A stretch of DNA of 64,000 bases from Sipunculus nudus (taxonomy: Eukaryota; Annelida; Sipuncula; Golfingiida; Sipunculidae). Where the stretch lies: assembly GCA_026874595.1 (NCBI GenBank), contig CM049307.1:32413862-32477861 (forward strand), read 5' to 3'. Shown here piece by piece: positions 11,455 through 24,010 of this stretch; the stretch's first letter is position 1; each line of letters opens with the position of its first letter. Position numbers and translations under genes: made by a program. The notes under the pieces were generated by a model. That model did no database searches. It worked only from the letters and a program-made list of their open reading frames with translations, and was not told the DNA's origin.

Positions 11455-11800
11455 ATCATGGAGAGTTGTTAGAGAAAGGTGAAGCTACCTGTATTGTTTC
11501 TATTTTTCGCGCTTTTCACAAATTTAGACTGCAATATTACATTTATGGTGCCATTTTCTTTGCTTTGGTTTCATGTGTCTTTGAACAACAAATGTTAATT
11601 GATCATGAATTGTTATGAATCAGTTGCTTGTGGTACCATCTATGATTTTATATTCTATTTTTCACGAATTTTACCTGTATAATTTACACTGCAAAATTAG
11701 ATTATTGGTGTCAATTTCTCAGCTCTTGTTTCGTCTTGTGTCCTGAAACCCTGTATGCCTATTGATTATGACCAGTTCATAAAGGTGATTTCGCTGCATC
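11455..11800. repeat. diverged two-unit tandem repeat, period about 155 bp
   Basis: The segment from about 11501 (TATTTTTCGCG, then TTTAGACTGCAATATTA, TGGTGCCATTTTCT, TTGATCATGA) recurs from about 11656 (TATTTTTCACG, TTTACACTGCAAAATTA, TGGTGTCAATTTCT, TTGATTATGA). The shared order shows a tandem duplication of an unclassified repeat. No coding potential. The rest of 10790-12450 holds no supported gene. Confidence 0.65.
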
Positions 11801-12452
11801 TGTGTCGCATCTCTTTATTTTTTGTATGCTTATATTATATTAATTATATTTTTTATGATTTAACAAGAGTCAAAGCAGATCATATAAATGGAAAAATATG
11901 CTAAATATAAGACACACCTTGTACTATTCTTCGTAAGTTTAGAAATAGAAATAAAAACGTGCGGATTTTTTTCATAAAAGTAGCACCTCGGGCCTTCTGC
12001 AGCCGGGTCTCTATTAATACACAGGAAGTTCACTACTGCTCGGCTGCAATTACTTCATGAATGTGCTGTTAATTTTGATGACACACACCCACGACCGGGC
12101 TGTTGTTAAGCATGGTGCAGGTGAAATATCTTGTACCAACTCATCACCTGAACATTTTTTTGTTAAAAAGGGGCCATTACCACATCCCTTGGCGTCACTG
12201 GTATATCTATTTTTGACGATAATGGCAGAAACACACCTCAGAGCCTCGGGTGAAACCAAGCTGTCTCAATACAAAATGAATTGATTTGCCACAAGCTAAT
12301 TAACGCCTGGAAGACGATTTGTTTGATCGCTGGGTCATACTTATCCATCCATAAGGTACCAAAATAACACCACCAACCGATTTTACGGAATGACTATACT
12401 TTTAATTTTTGGAAGAGTGAGATATCATGTTATGTAGGATGTTCCCCAAGCG

Positions 12453-12599
<147 letters not shown>

Positions 12600-15500
12600 T
12601 AGCTAAGAGCCTATCATCCGAAACTTTGAATGGGCCTAATGAGGGCAAAATTAAGAGTGAATGCGGTCCATGGCAGTTTTTTCAAATGAACCTTAAATTT
12701 CACAGTTCAAATTGAACTGAATTAAATAACATTTTTTTAGTTTTTACACATTACATTTGTGAGATTTTATTAAATATGCTCCTTCTATTCTGGACAAAAA
12801 TACAACCAGAATGTTAAGGACGTAGTGCTCATATACAATCACGGGAATGCTTAAAGTTTAGAAGGTGGCACCTTGCTACAACGGAAAAAAATTATTCAAG
12901 AAATAGAGGAGAAGAAGCATTTTATTTTTTTTGTAATTTAAAAAAAAAGTTTACATCAATATGCATGATTAATAAACTCAAAATTCGGTGTAGAGATTTT
13001 AAAGGCCACACCAAGCTGTATGGAATACGGTCAAGAAATAAAGGACATTAAGGAATTTAAAATTGTGGTTGGACCCCCGACCAACGACTCCGGGCGCCGC
13101 ATGGAACACCTTAAAATACATTTTAGAAATTGCAACTTGCCATTTTTAGTTTCGTTACTTTCGACAACTGGAAATGGTACCTGTATGTATGTAATACAGT
13201 TATCATGTGTAAGACATCTATTTGTTCAGCAAATAAAAATGCTTAACTTATCGAGTGATCATTTGCATTAACAAGCCTTTGTATTTTTATTTACATTACA
13301 AGGGATTTTAAAAATATTTGCTATAGAGGCCCCTTAGACTAGACCCTGCTCTGTTTTTCTCTTTAAATGAAAAAGAGAAAAAATATTGATTGTATTAGAC
13401 CTAGCTACGAGCCTCTGTGTGTTTTATAAACTGACTTTAGACTTTTTCAGCGCATTATGCGAAGTCTCAGGTTGTAAAGTTAATTAGGTAATGTAAATTC
13501 TACAAAAAAAAAAATGGATAAGTCACTAGCATTCCCACTGAAGGATATAAATACCACTTTCTTTTTTTATGATGGGGGGGGGGGGGATGTAATTCATTCA
13601 AGGACTTAATACATATAACAATATGAATATATATATATCAACAATCACTTTACAAACCTTTCGGCGGAATTACTCTAGGGTGACTGGTTATGTAGTCTGG
13701 CAACGATGATCTATTTTGAACCACAAAATGTTCTGTTATCACGAACTATATGTTTTGCTCTCATAAGAACTTAATTAATAAGGCATATAGAATTAATATA
13801 TAAAAAAAAAGTTATTTTCTGGTTTTGGAATCACGTCTTGTCATATCTCTGTTCAATCGCTTTTACATTTATAAGACCGGTCCAACCTGTTAAGCTTCAT
13901 GAATTGACTAGCGTTTTAGTAAATTAGCAAAATCTAAGCTCAATTTAATCAGACTAAAAATATGACATTTACAAGTGAAAGAAGCAGAAATGAACTACGC
14001 ACCGTCCGCAGACGCTGTGAGCAGAACACCTGTGACACTGAAATATACCACGGGGAAGGTATGCATGTCAGTTTCAGGACCCTGGATGCACCTGCCCGAA
14101 TTCCATGCAATAAAGAAAAGCGTTATGTCTCCTTTTAGTCTTCAAAGGTGATCTTACAACGTAATTAATTAATAATGTATGACCAAATTTATTAGATATC
14201 ACAAAGGATATATACAATATATATCCCATTTGAGATACCGCCATATCGCCTATAAAGACTTTATATTTGCCAAAGAGATCATTGAAAGCTATGAGTGTTT
14301 AGTTGCATGACAGGTAATATTTTGAACACAGAGTCACTATTGAGTGGCACGGGTTCACCTGGTCAACTGCAGAATAAATGCTGTCCCCAATACCAAAGGA
14401 TAGCGCGGTTTCTGAGTGGGGACAAAGGAATCACTCTGTGTTACAAAAATTGATATAATCCTTTGAATTTAAAACATATCGTGGTGATTCTGAATACATA
14501 AAAAATTAAAAGGATTGTTTCTTTAGTGACACCTTAACACTTCAATAAATTTCAGCAAAACCCATTCTTACCTTTCTGCTAAAGTTTATATATTCTGTAC
14601 GTTCTTTCTTCGAGTTAAGATAATGATGGTAATGATGCTGTCTCCTTCCGACCTTAGTGATATCTATACTATAGAGAAAATCAGTTTACCTTTTTTTCCC
14701 TTCATATGCTTATGCGAACGTGGTCGTACTGCCGTCAGATTAATATATATTTTTAACTTGCATTGTAATATACAAATACGAATGAACACCTACACCGTAA
14801 CACGTATTATAAACAACGTCATTTAAAACAGAAAAGCAATTTGTTTCCTATGTTCGCCGTCTTTGCTATATTTTTGTAAAAGCCTGTATTGTTTTCTAAC
14901 GGTTGTATCCAATCAGCAGTTCTTATATCCCCAGGAAAATGTAATTATAGTCCATTCCTTTAATAATATGGCAGTCGTTCACTCTACTCGTATGTTATCA
15001 CACTGCTTTGCACTACTGGGGATGAGTCCTAATATGAGATGGGAAACTTGACAAGAGTATGACAAGAACCAGTATTTACATTGACAACCTCCTTGATTCT
15101 TCTGGATCTTGTGGTGAGGTGGCATTCGGTGAAGGTTTGACAAGTATGTTTATACACTGATTCTATTTTAGCCTATACCTTATTCCGTTAGGTCTACAAC
15201 TTATAATTTTGAGATAATCTTTTATATCATATGTTCTTTATTTCTGAATATGTTTTTCATGCTGTTGCGCATTCTGTATTACGTAGCTCACCTAGCCTCA
15301 TTGAGGTATGTAATAAATTAAATACTACAGTTAAATGTAGGGGCAGACCCTTCGTAAAACATGAAATTCAGAATCGCTGTTTCTGAGCCCGTAACTGTAA
15401 AAATTGACAATAACTTTCAGAATAAACGCGATTCGCAATATGTAACTGTGTACATGTCAACCGAAGGGGCGCATTCATCCTTGCTGTGTGGTGTATGTCC

Positions 15501-18130
15501 ATATATATGTGTATAAGGGGTGTAGGGCGGCTGGACTTATTGAACTGCTGTGATAATTTGGACTAGAAATATTGGGATCGGGAAACAGATCCTTCAGATC
15601 CCATCCAAGTAGTAAACATATATGTACGAATTCTGAATCAATTGACCAGACCGCGTTCATCATTTTAACACATTTGTTACCTCTGCCAACCAAAGTGAAC
15701 GGGGATTATGTGATTGGACACCCAGGTGTGCGTATAGGTGTGTGTGTGTGTGTCATAGCCATATTTTCGAACGTTCTGGATTAATTAATGGCTTTTTTAT
15801 GTGGAAGGATGGGCCACGGAACGGTGAATTTAATATGGGGATCTCGATCCAGATCCGTCCGAATTCGCCCCTTATTGCCTGCTGTCTCGTGTGAATTGCC
15901 GTATAACATATTCAAGAATAAAATGAATGATTCAAAAAATTAAGCAGTACTTTGTAGTTTTCTGGCCCACTCATCACAAAATTTAAATAAAATAAGTCGT
16001 TAACGTTTTGAGATATCCTGCGAACAAGGAAGGTACTTCTCACTTTCATGGGCTTTAGTGAATAATAAATGACGATCTTGTCGGTATGGGGACGTCAACG
16101 TCAAACAACTTGGGTGCAGTGACGATAACGTCCTAATGACGTCTCGTCCTGACCAGCTGTTTGCTGGCTGCTCCTGCCTTCCATCTAAATCGTGAATACA
16201 AAGCCATAACAGTATTTTGATTTTATAAAAAAAAAGCAATTGAGAAGTTCATTCTAAGTGCTAGGCTAGGCCTTACTGGAGGATGGCGTGAACAACCAAG
16301 ACTCTCCAGTAACGTCATATGCATCACACACCTCATTCAAATTCAATATCAGTCATTAGAGCATGTACAAAACGACATACAGACCATATCTTTATAAGTT
16401 CTTCACAACTCAAATTCTCCAAACATTCTTAAAGATGTTTGCACTTTTGTCTTTTGTGGGAGAATGGGAATAGGCATTTGTTTCAATTTATGTTCATAGT
16501 CGATATCACCAAATTTTTTATTGAATTAACGTGGAATGTAAGTATGATGGTAAGTTTTAATGCAGATAGACATGTTGATAGAGGTATGCCCCCTGTGATT
16601 GCTTCCTAGTTTTGTTATGAAATGATGATACATCATGTTGTGACGTCACATCATTGACTTCTGATTATCCTGAAGTCACATATAGCCACAGCTTATAACA
16701 GACTTTTTGGGCCGCCTGCATGTAACACATAGTTGTTGAAGGGCAATTTTACAGTTTTTTATGTTTTATTGCGGACCTGATTTTTTTTCAAATTGTTCTA
16801 TATACCATTGGGAATAAAATGATAAAAACAGTGAACAGTTTTAATATTTTTCCACGCATATGCGGCAAATTCATTACTTCCCGGTATGCACTGATATAGC
16901 TTTATATATCTTCCTAGCATATATATAATTTGTGCTTTTATTTGCCCTTCGTCTATTCATTAAGATAAATTACATTTCTGGCCACTTTACCAGGGAAAAA
17001 ATGTAGCCCCACTGAGACCCAAATTGTAATTTTATAATATGCACAATGACCATGTATTTTAGTTTTATTTAAGCTTAAAATTGTATCCAAAACAATGGTT
17101 AAAGCGAATTGCTAGTAGTTGGACCTATATAAAAGTACTTGGTAATGGATCATTTTTTAAAAAGAGAAATCTCTAAAGGTTTTTGTAACATGATAAATAT
17201 TAAACATTTCAGGATGCGCATCTCAAGGCTTGCAGGCATTCGAGGATCCATAATTTCAATGCGTTACATGGAAGTTCTTTTTATACAGGTGTCGCTGGGT
17301 AAACATCAATAAGTCCATCAATCATGACACAGGCGTAGCTAACAGCGTTGTTGATTATTTTTGTCAGATTTATTGGCCATTTGTCGGCGGCGTGAATTGA
17401 TTCTGCGCCATGATAAATGCAGTTGTCAATGATCCTCAGGATAATAATACGTAATGTGAAATGATGCAGTAAAGTTCATTTTATCTGTGATGGTCGCCCG
17501 AGTTCATTTACCATTTGCCAAGTGGAGCACAACTTTGATAAAGAGACTAGAGGTATATACTTTGTAAGGCTTTTATCGTAGGAGGGGCAGCTTGGGAACT
17601 GAGAGTTCGTCCACAACTTGCATCGGTGCCATCCTTCATGTATTGCCACAAAGACTAAAGTTTCATAGTCTACAAGTTATCAGTTTTGATGTTTTTATTA
17701 TCTTAATAAAATATATTTACCGGTTGATATATGTACCGCATCTACATCTGAATATATTGTGTTCGTTTAATAATATATATATATATATATTAAATACTTG
17801 AACTTTGAATGCCTTCTAGGTCATCATTTTGTGATGTTATCTCTGGGTTCGACATTTCCATTATAATTTTTTTCTTTAACTGTTCAGTATGATATAAGAT
17901 CTTTCAACAGGACATGTTTGTCTGGGATGCCGACCGGAGCGTTTTACGAGAGTCTTAAGAATTCCAATCGAATTCTTTAGGGTCCTATATAAAATAGTAC
18001 AGAAAACCCAAAAGGTCCACTGTAACTGATAGCCACAACCGTTAAAGATTTATGTATAATGTTACTTCATACTTTGCCATTGAATCTGACATGTCTAGAC
18101 GAGAGATATAAAACCCAAACACAGATAATG
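12600..18130. other. gene-free interval with mononucleotide runs and one enhancer-like block
   Basis: No supported coding sequence. It holds a G13-type run at 13575-13587 and a (TA)n at 17772-17791. The block at about 17215-17560 is less AT-rich, has no repeats and contains several homeodomain-type and FOX-like words (TGATTTATGG is not repeated; GTAAACA and AATTGATT are present), so it could be regulatory. The rest shows no interpretable structure. Confidence 0.5.
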
Positions 18131-18132
18131 AG

Positions 18133-18150
18133 AATATATATATATATATT
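18133..18150. repeat. short (TA)n microsatellite
   Basis: About nine TA units just downstream of the membrane-protein gene. Confidence 0.9.
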
Positions 18151-18202
18151 TTAATAAGAGGCATTAAAGAAAATTTAAGAACCTGAGACGAAAAAAGTTG
18201 CC

Positions 18203-18208
18203 TTTAAT
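18203..18208 (-). terminator. variant polyadenylation signal ATTAAA
   Basis: ATTAAA on the minus strand, 37 bases past the stop codon of the 18245-19276 gene. It is the commonest natural variant of AATAAA. Placement is plausible but cleavage is unproven. Confidence 0.4.
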
Positions 18209-18244
18209 GTCGAGGATGCATGATGGTAAAAGAACAATGTCAAA

Positions 18245-19276
18245 TCACACATAATCTGTTGTAAACACCGGGTTATCTTGTGTATGCTCCTCATCATGTA
18301 ACTCCGCATCTTCTGGGCTTTGGAGTTGAATCCCGCCATCCGGACTTACGACAGTTATAGCTGGAATACACAGTCCTCTCCGCCTCCCTGTGTGGAACCT
18401 CCCTCTTGTCTCTGTTTGTGGGGTCACAGTATCATCATAAACATCTGATACAGATAGGTCAGTTTCTTCCATATCGATTATTGTGTCCATTTGGAATAAT
18501 GCTTGTTCTTGGTCATCTGTTAGATTACCTTCGTATGTGCTGCAGCATTCCTCATCAGACGTCAGGTCACCCAGGAGTTCCGACAGACTCGCATGAACAT
18601 CTTCATCAACCGGAGACCCCGAGCGAGAACACATGTCATCCGACCGCGCGTCTGACTCGCCCCCCTCTGACCACATGTGACTTGTAATGGCCGGAAGTAG
18701 CTGGCAACTTTCATCATCACTCGTCCTGTCAACGTCACATGACAACATCGCCTGACGACGTATACGGCTGCGATACGCTTGAAAGTTCGCCTCATCGCTC
18801 TCGTCCCCGGGAATTGAGCCGTTTTGTTCTTCTATGGGTAAACTTTCTTCACTTGGAATCGTGGGTAATTCGGGTTGTTTCCTTCTTAAAGTATCTCTGC
18901 TATACCGTAAGCGGCGTGTATCAGAGCGCATGCCCACAAAATTTCCAGGTATCTTAAACCTAGCATAAAGGACCTCGTCCATCTTAATCTGCTTGTGTAC
19001 ATATTCCAGTCCCTTCAAGTACGTTTCTACCTCATGTTCAATATCCATGTACGAAGACTTCCTTCTAGAAAGTGTGGCAATAAGTAGAAATATAGACATA
19101 CTGTAGACCAATAGTACTGCCATAGCATACGTCATAGCTCCTTGAGGATCATACGGTCTAGCTGTTGTGCTTGGACGTGGTAACAAATCTATTAACGTCC
19201 TGTTGTCCATGACCTTTCCGTACAAAACTCTTGTTGTATTTGTCTTAGGGTTGTGCAATATCACTTGGACGGACAT
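18245..19276 (-). CDS. uncharacterised single-pass membrane protein with long acidic cytoplasmic tail
   Basis: A 343-residue single-exon ORF. I chose the ATG at 19276 (MSVQVILHNPK, with A at -3); an in-frame TTG ten codons upstream is not a likely start. There is no signal peptide. Two N-glycosylation sites (N13-T-T, N25-R-T) precede one hydrophobic helix at about 48-70 (YAMAVLLVYSMSIFLLIATL), followed at once by RRK, so the N-terminus is probably outside. The tail is rich in Ser, Asp and Glu (about 125-300), with basic patches (RRLRYSR, GRRRGL). It ends in D-Y-V, which fits a class III PDZ-binding motif. The short glycosylated N-terminus, one helix and cytosolic tail resemble KCNE-type channel subunits in layout only; I see no clear KCNE signature. 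I do not recognise the family. The length and biased composition make a chance ORF unlikely. Confidence 0.8.
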   Translation of the reverse strand: MSVQVILHNPKTNTTRVLYGKVMDNRTLIDLLPRPSTTARPYDPQGAMTYAMAVLLVYSMSIFLLIATLSRRKSSYMDIEHEVETYLKGLEYVHKQIKMDEVLYARFKIPGNFVGMRSDTRRLRYSRDTLRRKQPELPTIPSEESLPIEEQNGSIPGDESDEANFQAYRSRIRRQAMLSCDVDRTSDDESCQLLPAITSHMWSEGGESDARSDDMCSRSGSPVDEDVHASLSELLGDLTSDEECCSTYEGNLTDDQEQALFQMDTIIDMEETDLSVSDVYDDTVTPQTETRGRFHTGRRRGLCIPAITVVSPDGGIQLQSPEDAELHDEEHTQDNPVFTTDYV

Positions 19277-19309
19277 GATGGAAAAATGTGTAGTTTCTAA
19301 GTACAAATC

Positions 19310-20750
19310 ACACGAACAAATTTATCGGTAAATATACAATCAATCTTTAATGTTTGCAAAGGTATCTGGTTCTTTCTGCATCAGTGATCACTCTATTGCT
19401 GCCTATAACAATGTCCGACTCTATTACTCGTTGATTCAAAATGTAAACTATCCCATACATGTAATGGAAATGTTGTTAAGTATGAAAAGAATTCAAAGTA
19501 AATAAACGCAGTAGAAGTGGAGGCTGGGCTTTCTTTATGTCGAAGTGGCACGGAATCTATGTTGAAGGGTTTGATGACACTCAATGTGAAAACATAAATC
19601 CAGGAGGCATTAACTGTGAATCAATCCATTATTTTTTCAGGGGTGTCACAGTGTCAGCCCATCAATTTATGGTATCACCAGTATTCCCACTTGAAGATCG
19701 TCTCCTTGGGTTTTAACCATTGTTCAAGATACCTAATTGGAGCGTCGACTTAATGATGGCTCACTTAGATGGTTTTATGGATCGCAGGCAGTACTTCGAG
19801 GCAGCTACCACAAGGCTAATCAATATAAATGTATGTCCTCCTCGCGAGATTGCCACCTTTAGAACAAAAAACTATCGGTGATATCAGAAAAGCGGTGGAA
19901 AATGTCTTTTGTAGATGATCAGGGTTTCTCACGCGAAGAGCAGTGATTATAATTCTTTTGCGGAATTGCCAGATCAAACGGAGTAGTTAGTTTCCATAAA
20001 AACCCCAGCGTTCCCGGTCACGTAATGTAGCGTATCGTCTCTCAGCTTACGGTGGATATAGATCTTGACACGTCACAAGCTGCCTGAAAAACAAAACCAG
20101 ACTGTTGACATTTGTTGACATTATCATTCGAACAATTATATACTCTGATAAACATTGTGGTAATACAATAACTCCAAAAAAAAGACACTGACGCCAACAA
20201 GGGCTTTTATGGTAAGAATATGTTAAATGAAAGAGTTTATAGGTTGAATATCTAACCATAATTTGAAAAAAAACTAGTCTGTCATTATATCACTTGTCAC
20301 AGGCACAACATATGCCGTGCTGGTACCAGCAGGTGTCAAATAACTGTCTCCTCCAATACACCATTGTTTATCTAATGGAAGCATTTTTCTATAGCAGTAT
20401 TATACTAAATGGTAAATTAGATTAAAATGGAATTTTATCATTACTTCAATGACAAGAACATTTCGCACACATGAAATATAAAATTAACCACATTTGTTGC
20501 ATTGTTATATCGTAGGTCTCATATTCTTGATAGAATAAAAAAATACAAAATATTTCCTATGAGCGTCACAGTATACCTAAGCATATGCATAGAACTCGTG
20601 ATATTTACATTATCTTTCCCATTCTCGCGCCAACATCTAACGGTTGTAAGACGCTTTTCTATGTTAAATAACAACGGTCTACTGCATCATATGTATGTTG
20701 TGTATCTACTCTTCATGATAAAAAAATATATAAAACAAGTAGTATGGCAA
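19310..20750. other. intergenic, upstream of the membrane-protein gene
   Basis: No supported gene. The first part (19310-19400) would hold the promoter and leader of the minus-strand gene, but I see no clear TATA or initiator. Short ORFs here lack domains. Confidence 0.5.
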
Positions 20751-20756
20751 TCGACA

Positions 20757-21078
20757 AGCGATCACTGGAAGCCTCCCTCCGACGCCCGCAACTGAGCGAA
20801 ATTGGGGAATTGGCTGTTGAGTGCATGACCTTTAGAATAAGATCAAGGTTAATAAATATCAATGGCAAATCTGTGAACTAGAAAAAATGTTCTGTCCTTG
20901 TTCCGGCTTTTGAAAACCATCCATATTGGAGGACTAGCGCAAAGAGAAAATAGCAGAAGAAAAATAAAATGGTTTTGCACTCGGGGTCTACCCACACAAA
21001 AATTAACCCATTTCGGATACAGCAATAAACTCATCAACCCCTTTATAAGCCTACCCTTCCTAACAGGGGGAGACTTAA
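20757..21078 (+). repeat. unclassified dispersed repeat, copy A
   Basis: It shares blocks in the same order with 36867-37224: AGCGATCACTGGAAGCCTCC, GACGCCCGCAAC, ATCTGTGAACTAGA, GGTCTACCCACA-like, AATAAACTCATCAACCCC, and a terminal CTTAA after a G-rich stretch. No ORF is preserved between copies, so this is a non-coding mobile repeat or a remnant. A (TA)n lies about 90 bases after copy A but directly before copy B. Confidence 0.75.
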
Positions 21079-21164
21079 TGACAGAACATAATGTTAGAAC
21101 TAAAACTGATTTATTGTCAATAGCATGCCCGATTGGGTTATCGAATATTATATTACACCTCCAC

Positions 21165-21166
<2 letters not shown>

Positions 21167-21222
<56 letters not shown>
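21167..21222. repeat. (TA)n microsatellite
   Basis: About 28 TA units. An ORF of 140 codons crossing it at 20898-21320 is composed of repeat and microsatellite and is not a gene. Confidence 0.97.
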
Positions 21223-21224
<2 letters not shown>

Positions 21225-21229
21225 CTGAA

Positions 21230-23620
21230 GCGTTATCCGACCTTCTGGTTGCGTCCGACCGGTGCATGGGATTACGAATTCATGGAGAGTTTCTTGGGTA
21301 ATTTTACTGATGAACATTAAAAGGGGTTCAGCACCTCTGTGCCTGGTTGTGCGGTCTGCTCAGGCCTGTCGTGTTCACTGATCTACGCACTTGTCACGAT
21401 ACACCCGGGAAATCAAAGGAAAACAAAGACCATGCAAAGCTGTAACAGAAAATGTACATGGTGCACGCTAGACAGAGAGGTCCGTGTTACATAGCACCCA
21501 GAGTGACAAAGGTAATCACTGAATACTTACTGCTCAAGTTTACATCGCATCAGCTTCTTGTAATGTTTGAACAGGGCGGGTTCAAACACTCGATCCGCAC
21601 ATAATGTGAGTAAACATTCATGAAAAATATATTTTTTTTTTGTTATTTTTGGTCTCTGTTTCAAAACCTTAGCGCTATTCAAATTAAGGAAGCTATACCT
21701 GGTGAGCATGGTTGAACATCGATAGGGAACTGAACACACAGACTGTGTGATGAGCACGGCCTCTGTCTCTGGGATTATCCGGTAGCTCACCTAATCTAGG
21801 TTAATCATTGAAAACAAGAATGTGATACACCGACATAACCAAGATGACGTGCACCAAAAAGCCGGTGAAAAGATTGAATAATTGACATGTATATCTACAT
21901 CAAATGTAAAATGTCTCATTCTTGGAACGAACAAAATATTTGTAAAACACGCCGAATTTCCATAAAAGTATTGTAAACGTTAAAATAAACCGCAACACAT
22001 TCTTCATTATATCTTTATGTAGACAAAAAGACATTGCGTTCAAATAGAATATTCCTTAAAGAATATATGCATAATTTGCTAAAAACCCTTAATTGTGAAA
22101 AAATGGCAAAAGCCTAGCAATCGAACATCATTAAAGAAGCCCGTAAGCTTTTCCCTATTTTATAATTAATTTGAAATATTGTATAATAATGATTATTGTT
22201 CTTGCTAATTTTAGAAAGTTGATAGCATATGAGAAACAGGTGATTGTATCTGAATATTTCAAACACGGTGTGTCTTGTTTTCAGTATTCGCCGTAGGCCG
22301 GAGTTGTGAATACATGACTCCGCGAAGATTGAAGCGCTGTGATGTGATGGGTTTTCTTGAGCGGAGATGCAATGTCATCTGTCGGACGGTTTCCGTCATA
22401 TTATGGCCGTATATATTTTCCTAGAAAATGAGTTTTGTGGCAGATTATTTCGGTTTCGAGTACGATTCATTTCTCCTTATTCATGACGCAACAATCCACA
22501 CTCGTCAGTGTCACCCATGCAGCAGAAATTCAAACACCAAGTGCATGACAGTGTACGCCCTATGATTCAGAACTCTGTCAGAAGCAGTGCTTCAGTTTAA
22601 GTTATATATTGACGAGAAGCGTGACTTGTCACTGTTAGCATACAGAACAAAACGCTGCTTCAGGATGCTTGCAAGCCAACCTGCGGGTCCTTGTGGATAT
22701 ACACAGGACATGAGGGTGTATGGTCGGATTGAATTACACAAGGCCGTATATGGTGTATACAACAAAATCGTACCAGAATGGCGTTATATGGTGTGTTTAT
22801 TACCTATTTATGTGCCTGGCAGTGGACAAATGTTCACCCGTGGGCGGCTGCCTAGGAATATAGAGATAGTTCGGATGACTAAGTTATATCCTGTACAGGA
22901 AGGAGGAAGCATTACGCATGCGTCATCATTGCGTCAGAATCTCGTAAATGCTACATCGAAAGTGCAATAACCATCCTTAAACTCCCCCTTTTCACTCATA
23001 GAAGCCGACAATCTCAAGACAACAGGCAAACATTATAGAAATTAAATAATAAAAAATATGATTTTCATCTTTATATACACTTAACTAGTAGCCGCATTTT
23101 GGTAATAATATTTGTCTCAGATACGGAACTATGACACAGCTGTGGAGATGAAGGTCTTTCTTCGGATCTTGCTGGGTTCAATATCAATAATGTACATTTT
23201 CCTATCGAGTTTTAATTACGGAACTTCCTTTGAGAATAAGTAAAGATCGACTTTCAGATGTAATAACCGACATTCAGGGGCAGATGAACGAAAGAAAAAA
23301 ATGTCTAATATCCGTTTTGTACAACCATGAGACGCCACAACATAAACTTAATTAAAAGGCGCCAGTAGCTGATGTGCTCTGGTTTTATATATTTTGTTTA
23401 ATATATTAAGATGTGAAGGTAACCTTTGATTTGGATACAGGTGCTGAGGGAGAGAAGCGATATCTTAATATAGACAGTCCAAATTAGGCTCTTAACTGAA
23501 ACAATATATATTCATTCAGAATTGTTTTCATTGTCTCTGATGATATTTACCAAAGATTAAGTACATTAAGTTTTTATTTTGTCTAATTGAAATGTTTGTC
23601 ATCAAATCCTTGTAACATAC

Positions 23621-23657
<37 letters not shown>

Positions 23658-23860
23658 GTACATTACTTGTCTGCAAAAAGTAAAAGTTGTATCGTATTTG
23701 AAAATTAAAAAGAAAAACATTCTATATGTACATATTGATTAAGAAAAGCAGTCATTAAGATATTACATAAAAAAATCTGCTCATCCATTTGATGAAAGTT
23801 ATTCGAGATTGATTGCTGTTCTTTATATGTATTAAATAACTAAAAACTTTTATTTAAGAA
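21230..23860. other. intergenic with one unassigned ORF at 22587-22970
   Basis: The ORF at 22587-22970 (+, 127 codons) has a fairly balanced composition but no domain, signal peptide or visible splice partner, so I do not call it a gene. The block at about 22260-22530 is repeat-free and moderately GC-rich. A (TA)n lies at 23622-23653. Confidence 0.4.
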
Positions 23861-23866
23861 AATCAA

Positions 23867-23963
23867 AATGGCGGATCCAGAATTTCAAGAACAGGGGGCG
23901 CTTATTCTGGTTTAGCGGTTGATGGGTTCTTAGCAAGATATATACATGCAATATTATATTACC

Positions 23964-24010
<47 letters not shown>

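Noticed and set aside
18406-18957. ORFs of 93, 77 and 72 codons inside the membrane-protein gene
   Set aside because: Frame and antisense shadows of the 343-residue CDS, helped by its high serine and acidic codon content.
22587-22970. Plus-strand ORF of 127 codons
   Set aside because: No domain, signal peptide, splice context or homologue recognised; possible by chance in non-coding DNA of this size, so not called as a gene.
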